Below are positions 1-9,170 of a DNA stretch of 64,000 nucleotides, one piece after another. The stretch is from positions 124,001-188,000 of the forward strand of contig CAVRDK010000002.1 of the NCBI GenBank assembly GCA_963719855.1, in the 5' to 3' direction. Every line of letters starts with the position of its first letter. Positions within the stretch are counted from its first letter, which is position 1. Below the pieces are notes generated by a model that was given only the letters and a program-made list of their open reading frames with translations, ran no database searches and was not told where the DNA came from. The position numbers and the translations under genes were made by a program. Source of the DNA: CAIQPV01 sp963719855. Lineage in GTDB: Bacteria; Pseudomonadota; Gammaproteobacteria; Burkholderiales; Gallionellaceae.

Positions 1-14
1 TCACGCGTCAGGTC

Positions 15-231
15 AGCAGGCTGTTGAAAAACGTAGCGAGAGGCGATTAGGCAAGGCGGAAGTCGGCGAAAAAGCGGAATTTACTCAGAGTTTATCGCTA
101 CGCGACCCCGCATTTTGAGACAACTTCCAAAACAGCATCATCGCCTCGCATAACCAATGACTTGGTTGGCGTAGTCTGCCAACTTAGTCAAATGGCTAGT
201 CGCTTCATCAGTAGTTTTGCAACACCCTGCT
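15..231. repeat. MITE-like palindromic element beside hypE
   Basis: The two ends form an 18-nt imperfect terminal inverted repeat (15-32 against 214-231, two mismatches; both contain a TGTTG core followed by an A-rich tract). There is no coding capacity between them. The right end overlaps the hypE stop codon at 230-232, so the element abuts that gene. A smaller hairpin repeat (151-198) is nested inside. Its size (about 217 bp), end symmetry and lack of a gene fit a miniature non-autonomous element. No second copy of the whole unit was seen in this window, so mobility is inferred. Confidence 0.5.
151..198 (-). repeat. Dispersed hairpin repeat, copy 1
   Basis: This is one of four copies in the window of a 47-48 nt hairpin repeat. 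On the minus strand it begins TAGCCA and ends TGGTTA, with arms GACTAAGTTGGC and GCCAACCAAGTC around a 7-nt loop. The other copies lie at 40952-40998, 59677-59723 and 59732-59779. This copy is nested inside the larger element at 15-231. Confidence 0.7.
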
Positions 232-1279
232 AGCAGATTCTCGGTAATTGTTCACCGGCCAACCAATCCACCACGCGACGGCCTCCCATCTTGGTGGTCA
301 TCTGCACAAACCCATGCGCATCCTCCAGCACCTCGCCGATGATCGTCGCTTTGCAGGCCAGCGGATGCGCGCGCATCACCGCCAGCAAACGTTGCGCATC
401 CTCCGGTGCACAAATCGCGATCAGCTTGCCTTCATTGGCCACATACAGCGGATCAAGGCCAAGAAACTCACAAGCCGCTTCAACCGTCTGATTCACCGCA
501 ATCGCGGATTCATGCAACATCATGCCCACACCGGATTGTTTGGCGATCTCATTGAGCGTCGTGGCCAGGCCGCCGCGCGTCGGGTCGCGCAACACGCGCA
601 GCTTCACACCACTGTCCAGCATAGCAGCGATGAGGCCATGCAGCGCGGCGGTATCCGATACGATGGGCGCAGAAAAGGTCAGTCCCTCGCGTTGCGACAG
701 TATCGCCATACCGTGATCGCCTATCGTGCCGGACAGCAGTATTTTGTCGCCTGGTTGCGCAAGGTCACCGGACAGGGAAATACCCTCATGCACCACTCCT
801 ATTCCCGTGGTGGTGATGAACACCCCGTCCCCCTTGCCTCGCTCCACTACCTTGGTATCGCCGGTGACAATGGGCACACCTGCTTCGCGCGAGGCTTTTG
901 CCATGGATTCGACGATGCGTTTCAGGTCGGCCAAGGGGAAACCCTCTTCGAGGATGAAAGAAGCCGCCAGGTACAGCGGGGTGGCCCCCATCACCGCGAC
1001 ATCGTTGATGGTTCCATGCACCGACAGGCAACCGATGTCCCCACCCGCAAAGAACAAGGGCGATACCACATGGCTATCCGTCGCGACCACTAATCGTCCA
1101 TTGGCTGGTGGCAGCAATGCGCCATCGTTGCCCTGTGCCAGGTACTCGTTATCGAATGCGGCGGCGAACAACTCAGTGATGAGTTGCGCCATGGCGCGAC
1201 CGCCTGAACCGTGCGACATGTCCACCCGTCCATGGTTGAGGTCGAGTGAACGCGTGTAGTTAGGTTTAATCGTACTCAT
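230..1279 (-). CDS. hypE: Hydrogenase maturation protein HypE (carbamoyl dehydratase)
   Basis: HypE receives a carbamoyl group from HypF on its C-terminal cysteine and dehydrates it with ATP to a thiocyanate, the source of the cyanide ligands of the NiFe site. The 349-residue protein has the AIRS/PurM-like ATP-binding fold near the N-terminus (HGSGGRAM) and ends in the diagnostic PRIC, with the acceptor Cys at the last position. The open frame extends 54 codons upstream into hypD. I chose the ATG at 1279 because homologues begin there and because it overlaps the hypD stop by one base (TGATG), which implies translational coupling. It is the last gene of the hypCDE string. Confidence 0.96.
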   Translation of the reverse strand: MSTIKPNYTRSLDLNHGRVDMSHGSGGRAMAQLITELFAAAFDNEYLAQGNDGALLPPANGRLVVATDSHVVSPLFFAGGDIGCLSVHGTINDVAVMGATPLYLAASFILEEGFPLADLKRIVESMAKASREAGVPIVTGDTKVVERGKGDGVFITTTGIGVVHEGISLSGDLAQPGDKILLSGTIGDHGMAILSQREGLTFSAPIVSDTAALHGLIAAMLDSGVKLRVLRDPTRGGLATTLNEIAKQSGVGMMLHESAIAVNQTVEAACEFLGLDPLYVANEGKLIAICAPEDAQRLLAVMRAHPLACKATIIGEVLEDAHGFVQMTTKMGGRRVVDWLAGEQLPRIC

Positions 1280-2391
1280 CACACAGACTCCCGAAAACGT
1301 CCATAACTGTAATGTGCCGCACATGCGCCTTCGGATGAAACCATACACGATCCAACCGGATTTTCCGGCGTACACACCGTGCCGAATATCTTGCATTCCT
1401 GCGGGCGTTTCTGCCCGCGCAGGATGGCGGCACATTCGCACGCCTTGTTGTCCGGCACTGCTACATACTCAACCTTGAATTTCAATTCCGCATCGAACGC
1501 GGCGAACTCGGGGCGCAGCTTTAACGCACTGTTAAGCACGCTGCCCAAGCCGCGCCATTCGAATACATCACGCAACTCGAATACTTCTGCCACCAGAGCC
1601 TGTGCCTTGAGATTGCCCTCGCGCGTCACGGCGCGGGTGAATTCGTTCTCGACTTCGGCACGTCCGTCGTTCACCTGACGCACCAGCATGAGAATGGCCT
1701 GCATCACATCAAGCGGCTCGAAACCGGCAATGACCACCGGCTTGCCGTAATCATCGGCAAAAGGCTCATACGGTTTGCTGCCGATAACAGTGGAAACATG
1801 CGCCGGGCCGACGAAACCATCCAGCGACACACCGCCCTCAACCGCCAGAATGGCGTGCATCGCGGCGGGGGTCAGCACATGGTCACACAGAATGCTGAAA
1901 TTCTTTATCCCTTCGGCAGCAGCCTGTTTGACTGCCACTGCGGTAGGCGGTGTGGTGGTCTCGAAACCGATAGCGAGGAACACGACTTCCCGTTCTGAAT
2001 TCTCGCGCGCAATTTTCAACGCGTCCTGTGTCGAATAAATCATGCGCACATCCGCGCCGCCCGCCTTGGCGCGCATCAGCGAAAGATTGTCGGAAGCTGG
2101 TACGCGCAAGGTGTCGGCATAGGTACACAGGATCACGCCATGATCGCGCGCCAGACGTATTGCCTGATCCACGCGGCCGATGGGCAGCACGCACACCGGG
2201 CAGCCGGGGCCGTGAATCATGCGCACGCTGGCGGGCAACAAATCGGCGAGGCCGTAACGGGAAATCGCGTGGGTATGCCCGCCGCAAAATTCCATCAGGC
2301 GATAAGAACGTTGTGGGTCAGCCTCGTGTGCAATGTTGGCGGAGATATTCTTTGCCAATTCGCCATCACGGAATTCGTCGACGTATTTCAT
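1279..2391 (-). CDS. hypD: Hydrogenase maturation protein HypD
   Basis: HypD is the 4Fe-4S scaffold which, with HypC, assembles the Fe(CN)2CO unit of [NiFe] hydrogenases. At 370 residues it has the family's usual length. Conserved cysteine motifs are visible: CGGHTH at residues 36-41 and GPGCPVC at 61-67, with further cysteines near the C-terminus (around residues 320-360) suited to the cluster. Its start overlaps the hypC stop by four bases and its stop overlaps the hypE start, so hypC-hypD-hypE look co-translated. The cytosolic partner proteins HypC and HypE are encoded on either side. Confidence 0.96.
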   Translation of the reverse strand: MKYVDEFRDGELAKNISANIAHEADPQRSYRLMEFCGGHTHAISRYGLADLLPASVRMIHGPGCPVCVLPIGRVDQAIRLARDHGVILCTYADTLRVPASDNLSLMRAKAGGADVRMIYSTQDALKIARENSEREVVFLAIGFETTTPPTAVAVKQAAAEGIKNFSILCDHVLTPAAMHAILAVEGGVSLDGFVGPAHVSTVIGSKPYEPFADDYGKPVVIAGFEPLDVMQAILMLVRQVNDGRAEVENEFTRAVTREGNLKAQALVAEVFELRDVFEWRGLGSVLNSALKLRPEFAAFDAELKFKVEYVAVPDNKACECAAILRGQKRPQECKIFGTVCTPENPVGSCMVSSEGACAAHYSYGRFRESV

Positions 2392-2642
2392 GCTGCGCTT
2401 CCGTCCAGTTCGGCACGCAACTCATCCAGCGCACCCATCTCGGCAAACAACGCCAGCGTGTGTTCTGCTTCTTCCTGATCCAGCTTTTGCAAGGCATAAC
2501 CGACATGCACGATCACATATTCACCGACCAGCGCGTCATCCACCAGCGCTAGCGAAATTTCTTTGCGCACACCGCCAAGATTGACGATAGCGTTGCCCGG
2601 AGCGGTTAGCTCCTCGATGCGGGCGGGTATGGCGAGACACAT
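2388..2642 (-). CDS. hypC: Hydrogenase assembly chaperone HypC
   Basis: This small 84-residue chaperone starts with the invariant MCLAIP. Cys2 binds the iron centre delivered with HypD and docks to the immature large subunit, here presumably HoxH. The single OB-fold-like domain is complete. It is the first gene of the hypC-hypD-hypE group and ends in a four-base overlap with hypD. No second hypC or hybG-like paralogue is present in the window, so one chaperone probably serves the Hox enzyme. Confidence 0.95.
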   Translation of the reverse strand: MCLAIPARIEELTAPGNAIVNLGGVRKEISLALVDDALVGEYVIVHVGYALQKLDQEEAEHTLALFAEMGALDELRAELDGSAA

Positions 2643-2991
2643 ATTTTTCCTTTACCAATCTATTGAATTCTGTTTGCCATCTATTAAAAGCGATGTGGCA
2701 TTTTCCAAACCGTTAACAAAAAGCATTGCAATTTAGAATCGAAAATCAGCTTCCGACCCTCAAGCGACATTCAAGTTTGTAATCACATTGGTTTAAAGCT
2801 GACGCACGTGAAGTTCAGCAATGCGACAGAGCGGACTCAGAGAGTCTTGTAAGCAGCCCACACTGAACTGTTCAACTCCACCATCAGAATTGGCTGGCCC
2901 AGTTATTATCTTCGGCCATTTTCTGCAATTTTGCAGTAAGTTGAAATTTACGGGAATATCTCACTTTAGAAAAGAGGTCGTGACAAAATGT
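2643..2991. other. Non-coding gap upstream of hypC
   Basis: These 349 bases are AT-richer than the flanking genes and separate hypC from the response-regulator gene, both on the minus strand. A hypC promoter is expected here, but I see no convincing -35/-10 or -24/-12 pair. Short inverted repeats occur: GACTC-AGA-GAGTC at 2834-2846, and CTGCAA-TT-TTGCAG at 2933-2946 just past the response-regulator stop. Neither is followed by a T-tract, so I do not call a terminator. A plus-strand open frame at 2821-3177 has no family features and overlaps the response regulator, so I discount it. Confidence 0.5.
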
Positions 2992-3693
2992 TTATGCCAG
3001 TCTCAAGCCACACCCGCTACAGAATTTGGCATCGGCTGCAATTGCGTTACCGCATTCTTTACAAAACCTGGATTGCTGCTGCGAACTATTTGCTGGTGTA
3101 CCGACAGGTTGGGCGGACTGTGCGGGCTTATTAGCATTCGCTTCGATCTGAGAGGAGCCGCTGGATCGTGTACCTGACTCATTCGCGTCGGCGAGTTCGC
3201 TACTTATTGGCTCCGCTGCGCTCGCCTCCAACTTGTCCTTCTCGGCCTGCTCTTTTTCTCTTTGTAACTTATCCTTCTCGCACTGCTCTGTTACTGCCTT
3301 CAACTTATCCTGAAGCACAACAACTCCTTTGCAGGCCTTCTGAATCGCCTCAAAAACTTTAAAGTCTTGAAATGGTTTGAGTACATATCCTTTTGCGCCT
3401 GCCTTCAGCGCCTCAAGCACCATTTGCTCCTGACCGTGCGAGGTAACCATGATAATTTTCGCATCCGGGAACTCGCTTATAATGGCGCGGGTAGCTTCAA
3501 TTCCATCCATATCCGGCATCGTGATATCCATGGTTACCACATCAGGCTTGCAGGCTCTATAGGCAGCAATGGCCTCTCTTCCGGTTGCGGCTGTCCGGAC
3601 AACTTTGTATCCTACCATTTCTAGAATCTTGCGTAATTTCTGGACAATGATCAGCGAATCGTCGACTACCAAAATGTTAAAAAAAGCATCCAT
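2992..3693 (-). CDS. CheY-like response regulator with coiled-coil linker and C-terminal zinc ribbon
   Basis: Residues 1-120 form a complete receiver domain: acidic pair Asp11-Asp12, phospho-acceptor Asp56 in MDITMPDMDG, the MVTSHG switch segment, and the Lys of LKPF. A Lys/Glu-rich coiled-coil stretch follows (about 125-155), then a low-complexity Ser/Ala/Asn linker (about 160-205). The protein ends in a four-cysteine zinc ribbon (CKECG and CSGCG, about 211-230). There is no DNA-binding or enzymatic output domain, so output is probably by protein contact. A GGAG sits six bases before the ATG. It lies 15 bases after cheX and is presumably phosphorylated by the upstream kinase (inference). Confidence 0.85.
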   Translation of the reverse strand: MDAFFNILVVDDSLIIVQKLRKILEMVGYKVVRTAATGREAIAAYRACKPDVVTMDITMPDMDGIEATRAIISEFPDAKIIMVTSHGQEQMVLEALKAGAKGYVLKPFQDFKVFEAIQKACKGVVVLQDKLKAVTEQCEKDKLQREKEQAEKDKLEASAAEPISSELADANESGTRSSGSSQIEANANKPAQSAQPVGTPANSSQQQSRFCKECGNAIAADAKFCSGCGLRLA

Positions 3694-3708
3694 CGCTCAC
3701 TCCTTTTC

Positions 3709-4242
3709 TCATGAAACGTAATCAAGTTTTTTATTAAACAGTTTTATTGGCCCCACGAGGCTGATAGTCATGCACCCCATCGCTGTATCCAGGCTTTGCG
3801 TGTAAAACATTGCGTCTTTCATGCGCCGAATCGTTTTTACCCGGTCAAGAATGACAGGCGGCGTCATGGCTATGGCGCCCCGTGGATCGAGCTTCTGCAA
3901 GTCTATCGTACAGTGCCCAAGAATGGTGTTGACGACTTCCCCAGCAGCCTCTTCATGATACATTTCGACCTCGTCGGGCTGGATATCTAAACCATCGGTC
4001 ATCCGCTCATACAGGGCGTTGAGCAAACTCTCCTTAAAACTGAAGACGATCAGCATATTGACCGCTCCGCCCAAGCCGATGATCGCGTTCATGTCGAACA
4101 AGGTAATTTCATCCACATGACCTGCGTTGGAGTCGGTTTCATTCACGCTGATCCCGAATTCGCTCTCAAAATAGGCGTGAGTCCTCGTTACAATGGACTG
4201 CATGACTTTACCACTTAATTCACTTAGTTTTTCATCGGACAT
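3709..4242 (-). CDS. CheX-like chemotaxis phosphatase
   Basis: This 177-residue protein resembles CheX, which removes the phosphoryl group from CheY-type receivers. The signature helix is present as EEAAGEVVN, supplying the catalytic Glu and Asn of the E-x2-N motif, followed by a typical beta-rich C-terminal half. The longer frame starts at a GTG (4248), but the ATG at 4242 has a GAGGTG Shine-Dalgarno five bases upstream and is preferred. The ribosome site overlaps the stop of the kinase gene (4245-4247). Lying between a kinase and a CheY, it probably resets the neighbouring receiver. Confidence 0.85.
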   Translation of the reverse strand: MSDEKLSELSGKVMQSIVTRTHAYFESEFGISVNETDSNAGHVDEITLFDMNAIIGLGGAVNMLIVFSFKESLLNALYERMTDGLDIQPDEVEMYHEEAAGEVVNTILGHCTIDLQKLDPRGAIAMTPPVILDRVKTIRRMKDAMFYTQSLDTAMGCMTISLVGPIKLFNKKLDYVS

Positions 4243-4244
4243 GA

Positions 4245-6629
4245 TCACACCTCTTCGCTCTGGATACCTTGATGCAACGGCAAGGTAAACAGGAATTCGG
4301 TTCCTTGCCCAGCAACCGTCTTGACCATGACCTCGCCACCCATATTTTTCGTTTCGTTCATTACTGCCGCCAGGCCGACGCCACGGCCCGCCAGTTCGGT
4401 CACCTCTTTCTGTGTGCTGATGTTATCCATAAAAATAAACTTGGCAACCTCGTCATCAGCCATATCCGCTGCCTCGGTGGCGTTGCAAATTCCAGCTGCC
4501 ACCACACGTTGACGCAGTGCATCGAGATTGATGCCGGCACCGTCATCTGCAATGGTTAGTTTAATGGTGTTCCCCTCTACCGTAACGCTGCAAGTGATTT
4601 TGCCAGCCTCGTCTTTTTCTGCTTCCCATCGAGCATCAGGGCTCTCTATGCCATGCGCCACGCTGTTGCGAAAAACATGCACGAGAGAACGCAGAAATGG
4701 CCGATAAGTATAAGGGTCAATCCAAACATCGCCCCCCCCCTTCACCTCGATAGGCGACACCTCTTTTTCCATGCGCTCCGCCATCTGCCTAACCAGACCA
4801 TCAAAGCCCATCAGCGCATCCACGAAGGACACCTTGCGCAGAATGACGATCTCGTTGAGCAAGGTGCGTATCTCGGCAACCGAGGCATCGACAGCCTCGC
4901 CACGCAGAAGACGTATGGCAATCTTCTCCAATTGCAGCGCCTGATCGCCGGACAAAATGATGTTTTCTCCATGTGCCAGGAATTCTTCGCCCAGCGCTTC
5001 GGACAAAACGGCAATATCCTTGTCGAAGGGAGCTTGAAGGATATCAGGTGAAACAATTTCGGCGATCATCTTTCTTGTCAGCGTATTATCGAGCGACAGC
5101 AAGTTTGACAAGTGGGTCTCGATATCATGCAGCACCTTGGGGGTGCTGGGAAAACTGAACTGGTTCAGCAAACCCTTGTAGGTATGTATTTCGCGGTAAA
5201 GCTCCTTGACAAGAATTTTGGGCGCTGCCGTTCCGTTCAGCATGTGCGGCAAGCCCTGCGCAAGAAACTCACGGAAGGCATCGATGGTGTCGAAGAAATT
5301 GCGGCTATCGGAAACGGCCATCACGATCAATTCGAGGTGACAGCGTTCGCTTTGCAACATGGCCGCCATGCGACGCTCCTCGGTAATGTCAGTCAGGATG
5401 ACCATGAATTTGCCGTTCTCAAGGGTTTTGTATTCAGCCTTCAGAATGACATCATTATGTTGGATTTCTACCGGCAACAAGGACAGCATGTTTTCCCGAG
5501 TGGACAGATCAGACTCATCCAGCACCGAGGAAATAATTGTGTTGAAAAGCTTGGACTTGGCTATATCATCGTGAAAAAACACGTCAGCCGCATTCCGCCC
5601 CGCCGGAGATCCCCCCAGCATGGTCTCGCAAGCGAGGCTGTATTGCGCGTCGATCACCAAATCAGCCCCAAAGGAGAGAAACCCTTGTCCCGAATTGTCC
5701 AGCAGGCTCGCGAGTCCTTGATTGGCATCGTCCACCGCATCCTTGGCGGACTGGAGCCGGGCCAGGATAGCTTCGGTTTTTTCGAACTGATCGACCACTA
5801 ATTTGTTGAAGGCTCTGGCGATGCCAACCGCCTCCACGCCACCCGTTTCCGGCAGCCTGCGCCGCAGATCACCGCTGACTTCGATCTCGCCCATGCCCCG
5901 CGCGGCATCGGCGATCGGTTGCGCAATACTCCGCGCGATGAACGTGGAAAGGGCATACAACGCCGCGCCAATTAGCAGAACGATAAGGCTGAAACTCCAT
6001 ACCATCTTCCAGTAGAGCGCATCGATATCATCGATGTAGATGCCGGAACCGATGACCCAGCCCCAAGGCTCGAATTTCTTCACATAGGACATCTTCGGGA
6101 AGATTTCGTCGGTCGCGCCTCCGCCTTGCTTGGGCTTGGGCCACAGATAGGTCACATAGCCGTGACCCGCCTTGTTCACCACGGTGTTGAAGGCGACAAA
6201 CAAATTCATCTTGCCGTCGGTGGTTTCTACCCGTCCGTTGATACCCTCCTGCATGCTGGTAGCGCAGTTGAACTTCGCCGCGTCCAGCACCTTGCCGTCA
6301 AGGCTCGGCACGGTCGGATGCATTACCATCTTCGGCACAGGGACGCCCAGGTCGTTGATCCAGAAATACTCCGCGTTCTCGTAGCGCAATGCCTTGACTG
6401 TCTCTGCCGCCGCCTTGCGTGCGCCTTCGCCCGAAAGCACGCCCTGCTTTTCCTGTTGATGGTAATAATCAAGCACGCCATAAGCCGCCTCGACCAGGTG
6501 GCGGGTCTTGAGCTTTCGCTCATTCATAAGGTCGGTCTTTTTGCCGGCCACGATTAATATCGCAAAAACCACGAGTACCACCAGCGGTAACAGGTTTGCC
6601 AATCTGAGCTTGAACGCAATGCTCTTCAT
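4245..6629 (-). CDS. Membrane Cache-HAMP-PAS-Hpt sensor kinase with CheA-like ATPase domain
   Basis: Starting at the ATG at 6629, with GGGAGG just upstream (an in-frame ATG at 6689 is less likely), the protein has 794 residues. In order: a first transmembrane segment at about 10-28; a periplasmic single-Cache domain at about 35-205, with the family's WPKP and EPWGWVIGSGIY stretches; a second membrane segment at about 210-230; HAMP; a PAS domain at about 305-425; an Hpt-type segment with His482 in HTYKG; and a HATPase with the CheA-like N-box HVFRNSVAHGIE and G-boxes DDGAGI and GRGVGL. It ends after the ATPase domain with no CheW-binding P5 domain, unlike CheA. It heads a kinase-CheX-CheY operon. 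Confidence 0.85.
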   Translation of the reverse strand: MKSIAFKLRLANLLPLVVLVVFAILIVAGKKTDLMNERKLKTRHLVEAAYGVLDYYHQQEKQGVLSGEGARKAAAETVKALRYENAEYFWINDLGVPVPKMVMHPTVPSLDGKVLDAAKFNCATSMQEGINGRVETTDGKMNLFVAFNTVVNKAGHGYVTYLWPKPKQGGGATDEIFPKMSYVKKFEPWGWVIGSGIYIDDIDALYWKMVWSFSLIVLLIGAALYALSTFIARSIAQPIADAARGMGEIEVSGDLRRRLPETGGVEAVGIARAFNKLVVDQFEKTEAILARLQSAKDAVDDANQGLASLLDNSGQGFLSFGADLVIDAQYSLACETMLGGSPAGRNAADVFFHDDIAKSKLFNTIISSVLDESDLSTRENMLSLLPVEIQHNDVILKAEYKTLENGKFMVILTDITEERRMAAMLQSERCHLELIVMAVSDSRNFFDTIDAFREFLAQGLPHMLNGTAAPKILVKELYREIHTYKGLLNQFSFPSTPKVLHDIETHLSNLLSLDNTLTRKMIAEIVSPDILQAPFDKDIAVLSEALGEEFLAHGENIILSGDQALQLEKIAIRLLRGEAVDASVAEIRTLLNEIVILRKVSFVDALMGFDGLVRQMAERMEKEVSPIEVKGGGDVWIDPYTYRPFLRSLVHVFRNSVAHGIESPDARWEAEKDEAGKITCSVTVEGNTIKLTIADDGAGINLDALRQRVVAAGICNATEAADMADDEVAKFIFMDNISTQKEVTELAGRGVGLAAVMNETKNMGGEVMVKTVAGQGTEFLFTLPLHQGIQSEEV

Positions 6630-6848
6630 CGATCCTCCCAACAAGTAAAAGTTTGCACCCCCGGCACGTCCTTGCTCAGGTTTTGCCATTTATCGCCCAT
6701 CGCCGCCAGCCGCCTGCATCCGAACCATAGCATCAAACTGGTTTATAGTAGACCCCAATTTCCAAGTGCGCTCTTGCAATCTGCTGGCTTTCAGCCAGCC
6801 TTCGCCCCAAGAGGCGGGGAATTGTACCCGCAGAGATTAAAAACGTGC

Positions 6849-9155
6849 TCACCGGACTCCTTGATTAAGGCATTGCAAGGCGACACTAGCCTGCCCCAGC
6901 GAAATTCCGCCATCATTGGGTGGCAACTGTTGCGCTTTCAGCACGCGCAAGCTATGCACTGACAAACCCTCGGTCAATGCTTGCGACAATATATTATTAA
7001 GGAAGCAGCCGCCCCCCAGTGCGACATGATTTATGTTGCATTGCGTAGCTGCACGAAGTACCCACGCTATCAGTCCGTCAGCAAGCGTCGCATGGAACAA
7101 TGCTGCGCCATAAGCCGCATCCTTGCAATTGGCGAGAGTTGCAAGCAGTGGGCGTAAATCCAGGATTCCGTCGGCAGTGATTGTGCAGCCGTCCGCGAGT
7201 GGTTCGACTGTGCCGTGTCGTTCCGCCAGACCTTCCAGCAGCATCGCCGCTTGTCCTTCATAGGCTTGTATTTCGTTCACCCCCAGCAACCCGGCAGCCG
7301 CATCGAACCAGCGCCCCATGCTGGTGGTGGCGACGCAATTCAACTGGCGTTGTAACATACTGACGACCGTCCCCGCCCCCGCATGTGCTGGGAAGCGCCG
7401 AACAATTTCATCGGCACGATCCAAGTCAAACAACACTGCTGCTGCCATACGCCAAGGTTCGCGCGCGGCACGGTCGCCGCCGGGCATAACTAATGGGGAA
7501 AGGTGTCCAAGACGTTGGAAGTTTGCGCCATCTACGCGCAACAGTTCACCGCCCCAGACGCTGCCGTCGGTGCCCAGCCCAACACCATCCAGTGCCAGCC
7601 CGAGCACCGGTTCAGTAATGCAATGTTCGGCGCAAATGGCGGCGATGTGGGCGTGGTGATGCTGTACCGCGAAAACCGGCAAGCCGTGTTGCGCGGCATA
7701 TGCTTGCGCAAACTGTGTGCTGTAAAAATCCGGGTGCAGGTCGTGAGCTACGGCTTGTGGTTGCACGTCGAGAATGTCGCACAGATGTGCGACGGTCTCG
7801 CCCAGCATCTGCCGTGTGCCAGCATGATCAAGGTCGCCGATATGCTGCGAGACGAAAGCTTCGTTACCTCTTGTGAGACAGACGGTATTTTTCAACCATG
7901 CCCCGCAGGCCAGTATCGACGGACCTGTATAAGGCAGCACGATACGACGCGGGGTGTAACCGCGTGCGCGGCGGATGAAAGCTGCGGCATTCCCTTGCCA
8001 TTTTAATACGCTGTCATCGCAACGATGCAAGATGTCACGGTCATGACTAAGGAAGGCATCAGCCAAACCGGTAAGCGATTCGCGTGCTTCGACATCATCT
8101 TTTACCAGCGGCTCACCACCGGGATTGGCGCTAGTCATTACCAATGCCAGCGGTGTTGCTTGGTGCAACCAGTCCGTGCCTTCCGGTTTGCCCAGCAATT
8201 CATGGAACAGCAGGTAATGCAATGGTGTGTAGGGCAACATCAGTCCGATACTGGACAAGCCGGGAGCGATGCAAGGCAATTCTGCAGCACAAATTGCGGA
8301 TTGGTGCAGCAACACAATGGGGCGCTCGCTCACTTCCAACAGTGCAGCCTCATGTTCGGGAAAAAATGCATAGCGCCCGGCAGAAACCCTATTCAGCACC
8401 ATCACCGCGAAGGGTTTTTCCTCGCGCTGTTTGCCGCCACGCAATCTGGCAACGGTAGCAGCGTTGCGCGCATCGCACACCAGATGGAAGCCGCCTATGC
8501 CTTTGACGGCGACGATCTGCCCGGAACGGATGCGCTCAGCGGTTACGGCGATAGGATCATCTGATATTACCGGCTGCCAGTGCTCATCGTACAATTGCAA
8601 ACTTGGCCCGCACACCGGACAGGCGTTGGGCTGTGCGTGAAAGCGGCGCGTGGTGGGGTTGTCGTATTCGTACTGACAAGCCTGGCATTGCGCAAACTTC
8701 GCCATGCTAGTGTTGACGCGGTCATAGGGCATGCGCGCAGTCAGCGTGTAGCGTGGGCCGCAATGGATGCAATTAATAAAAGGATGGCGGTAACGACGGT
8801 CGGCGGGATCAAATAATTCTGCCAGACAATCCGGGCAAGTCGCCATGTCAGGCGCGATGCCGGTTTGCGTTTTTCCAGTTTTGCTCGCCGCGATGCTGAA
8901 ACCACTCATGCCACTGGTCGTCTGCGCCAGATCGTGCGTAACTTTTTCCACGCGCGCCAGCGCAGGCGGTTCGCTTTGCAGACGTTCGATCAAACTCATC
9001 ACTTGCGGACGCCCACCCTCGACAGCGATTTCCACACCCTCGCTGTCGTTGCGCACCCAGCCTGCCAAACCAAGTTCATGAGCCAACCGAAACACGAAAG
9101 GACGGAAGCCTACGCCCTGGACTTGGCCGTATACTCTGATTTGCGCGTGGATCAT
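6849..9155 (-). CDS. hypF: Carbamoyltransferase HypF
   Basis: HypF converts carbamoyl phosphate and ATP to an adenylated carbamate and loads it on the HypE C-terminal Cys. The 768-residue protein has the full domain set: an N-terminal acylphosphatase domain (1-90, with GVGFRPF), two zinc-finger-like motifs beginning at Cys107/Cys110, a YrdC-like domain (about 200-380), and a C-terminal Kae1/HSP70-like domain with the HHHAH motif. It follows hypB with a 15-base gap. The hypBF pair is separated from hypCDE by the signalling module at 2992-6629, an unusual interruption of the maturation genes. Confidence 0.96.
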   Translation of the reverse strand: MIHAQIRVYGQVQGVGFRPFVFRLAHELGLAGWVRNDSEGVEIAVEGGRPQVMSLIERLQSEPPALARVEKVTHDLAQTTSGMSGFSIAASKTGKTQTGIAPDMATCPDCLAELFDPADRRYRHPFINCIHCGPRYTLTARMPYDRVNTSMAKFAQCQACQYEYDNPTTRRFHAQPNACPVCGPSLQLYDEHWQPVISDDPIAVTAERIRSGQIVAVKGIGGFHLVCDARNAATVARLRGGKQREEKPFAVMVLNRVSAGRYAFFPEHEAALLEVSERPIVLLHQSAICAAELPCIAPGLSSIGLMLPYTPLHYLLFHELLGKPEGTDWLHQATPLALVMTSANPGGEPLVKDDVEARESLTGLADAFLSHDRDILHRCDDSVLKWQGNAAAFIRRARGYTPRRIVLPYTGPSILACGAWLKNTVCLTRGNEAFVSQHIGDLDHAGTRQMLGETVAHLCDILDVQPQAVAHDLHPDFYSTQFAQAYAAQHGLPVFAVQHHHAHIAAICAEHCITEPVLGLALDGVGLGTDGSVWGGELLRVDGANFQRLGHLSPLVMPGGDRAAREPWRMAAAVLFDLDRADEIVRRFPAHAGAGTVVSMLQRQLNCVATTSMGRWFDAAAGLLGVNEIQAYEGQAAMLLEGLAERHGTVEPLADGCTITADGILDLRPLLATLANCKDAAYGAALFHATLADGLIAWVLRAATQCNINHVALGGGCFLNNILSQALTEGLSVHSLRVLKAQQLPPNDGGISLGQASVALQCLNQGVR

Positions 9156-9170
9156 TGCGTTACTGTCATC

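Noticed and set aside
248..1093. Long plus-strand open frame (281 codons) opposite hypE
   Set aside because: It is His/Arg-rich with no family motif and is fully covered by hypE, whose identity is certain.
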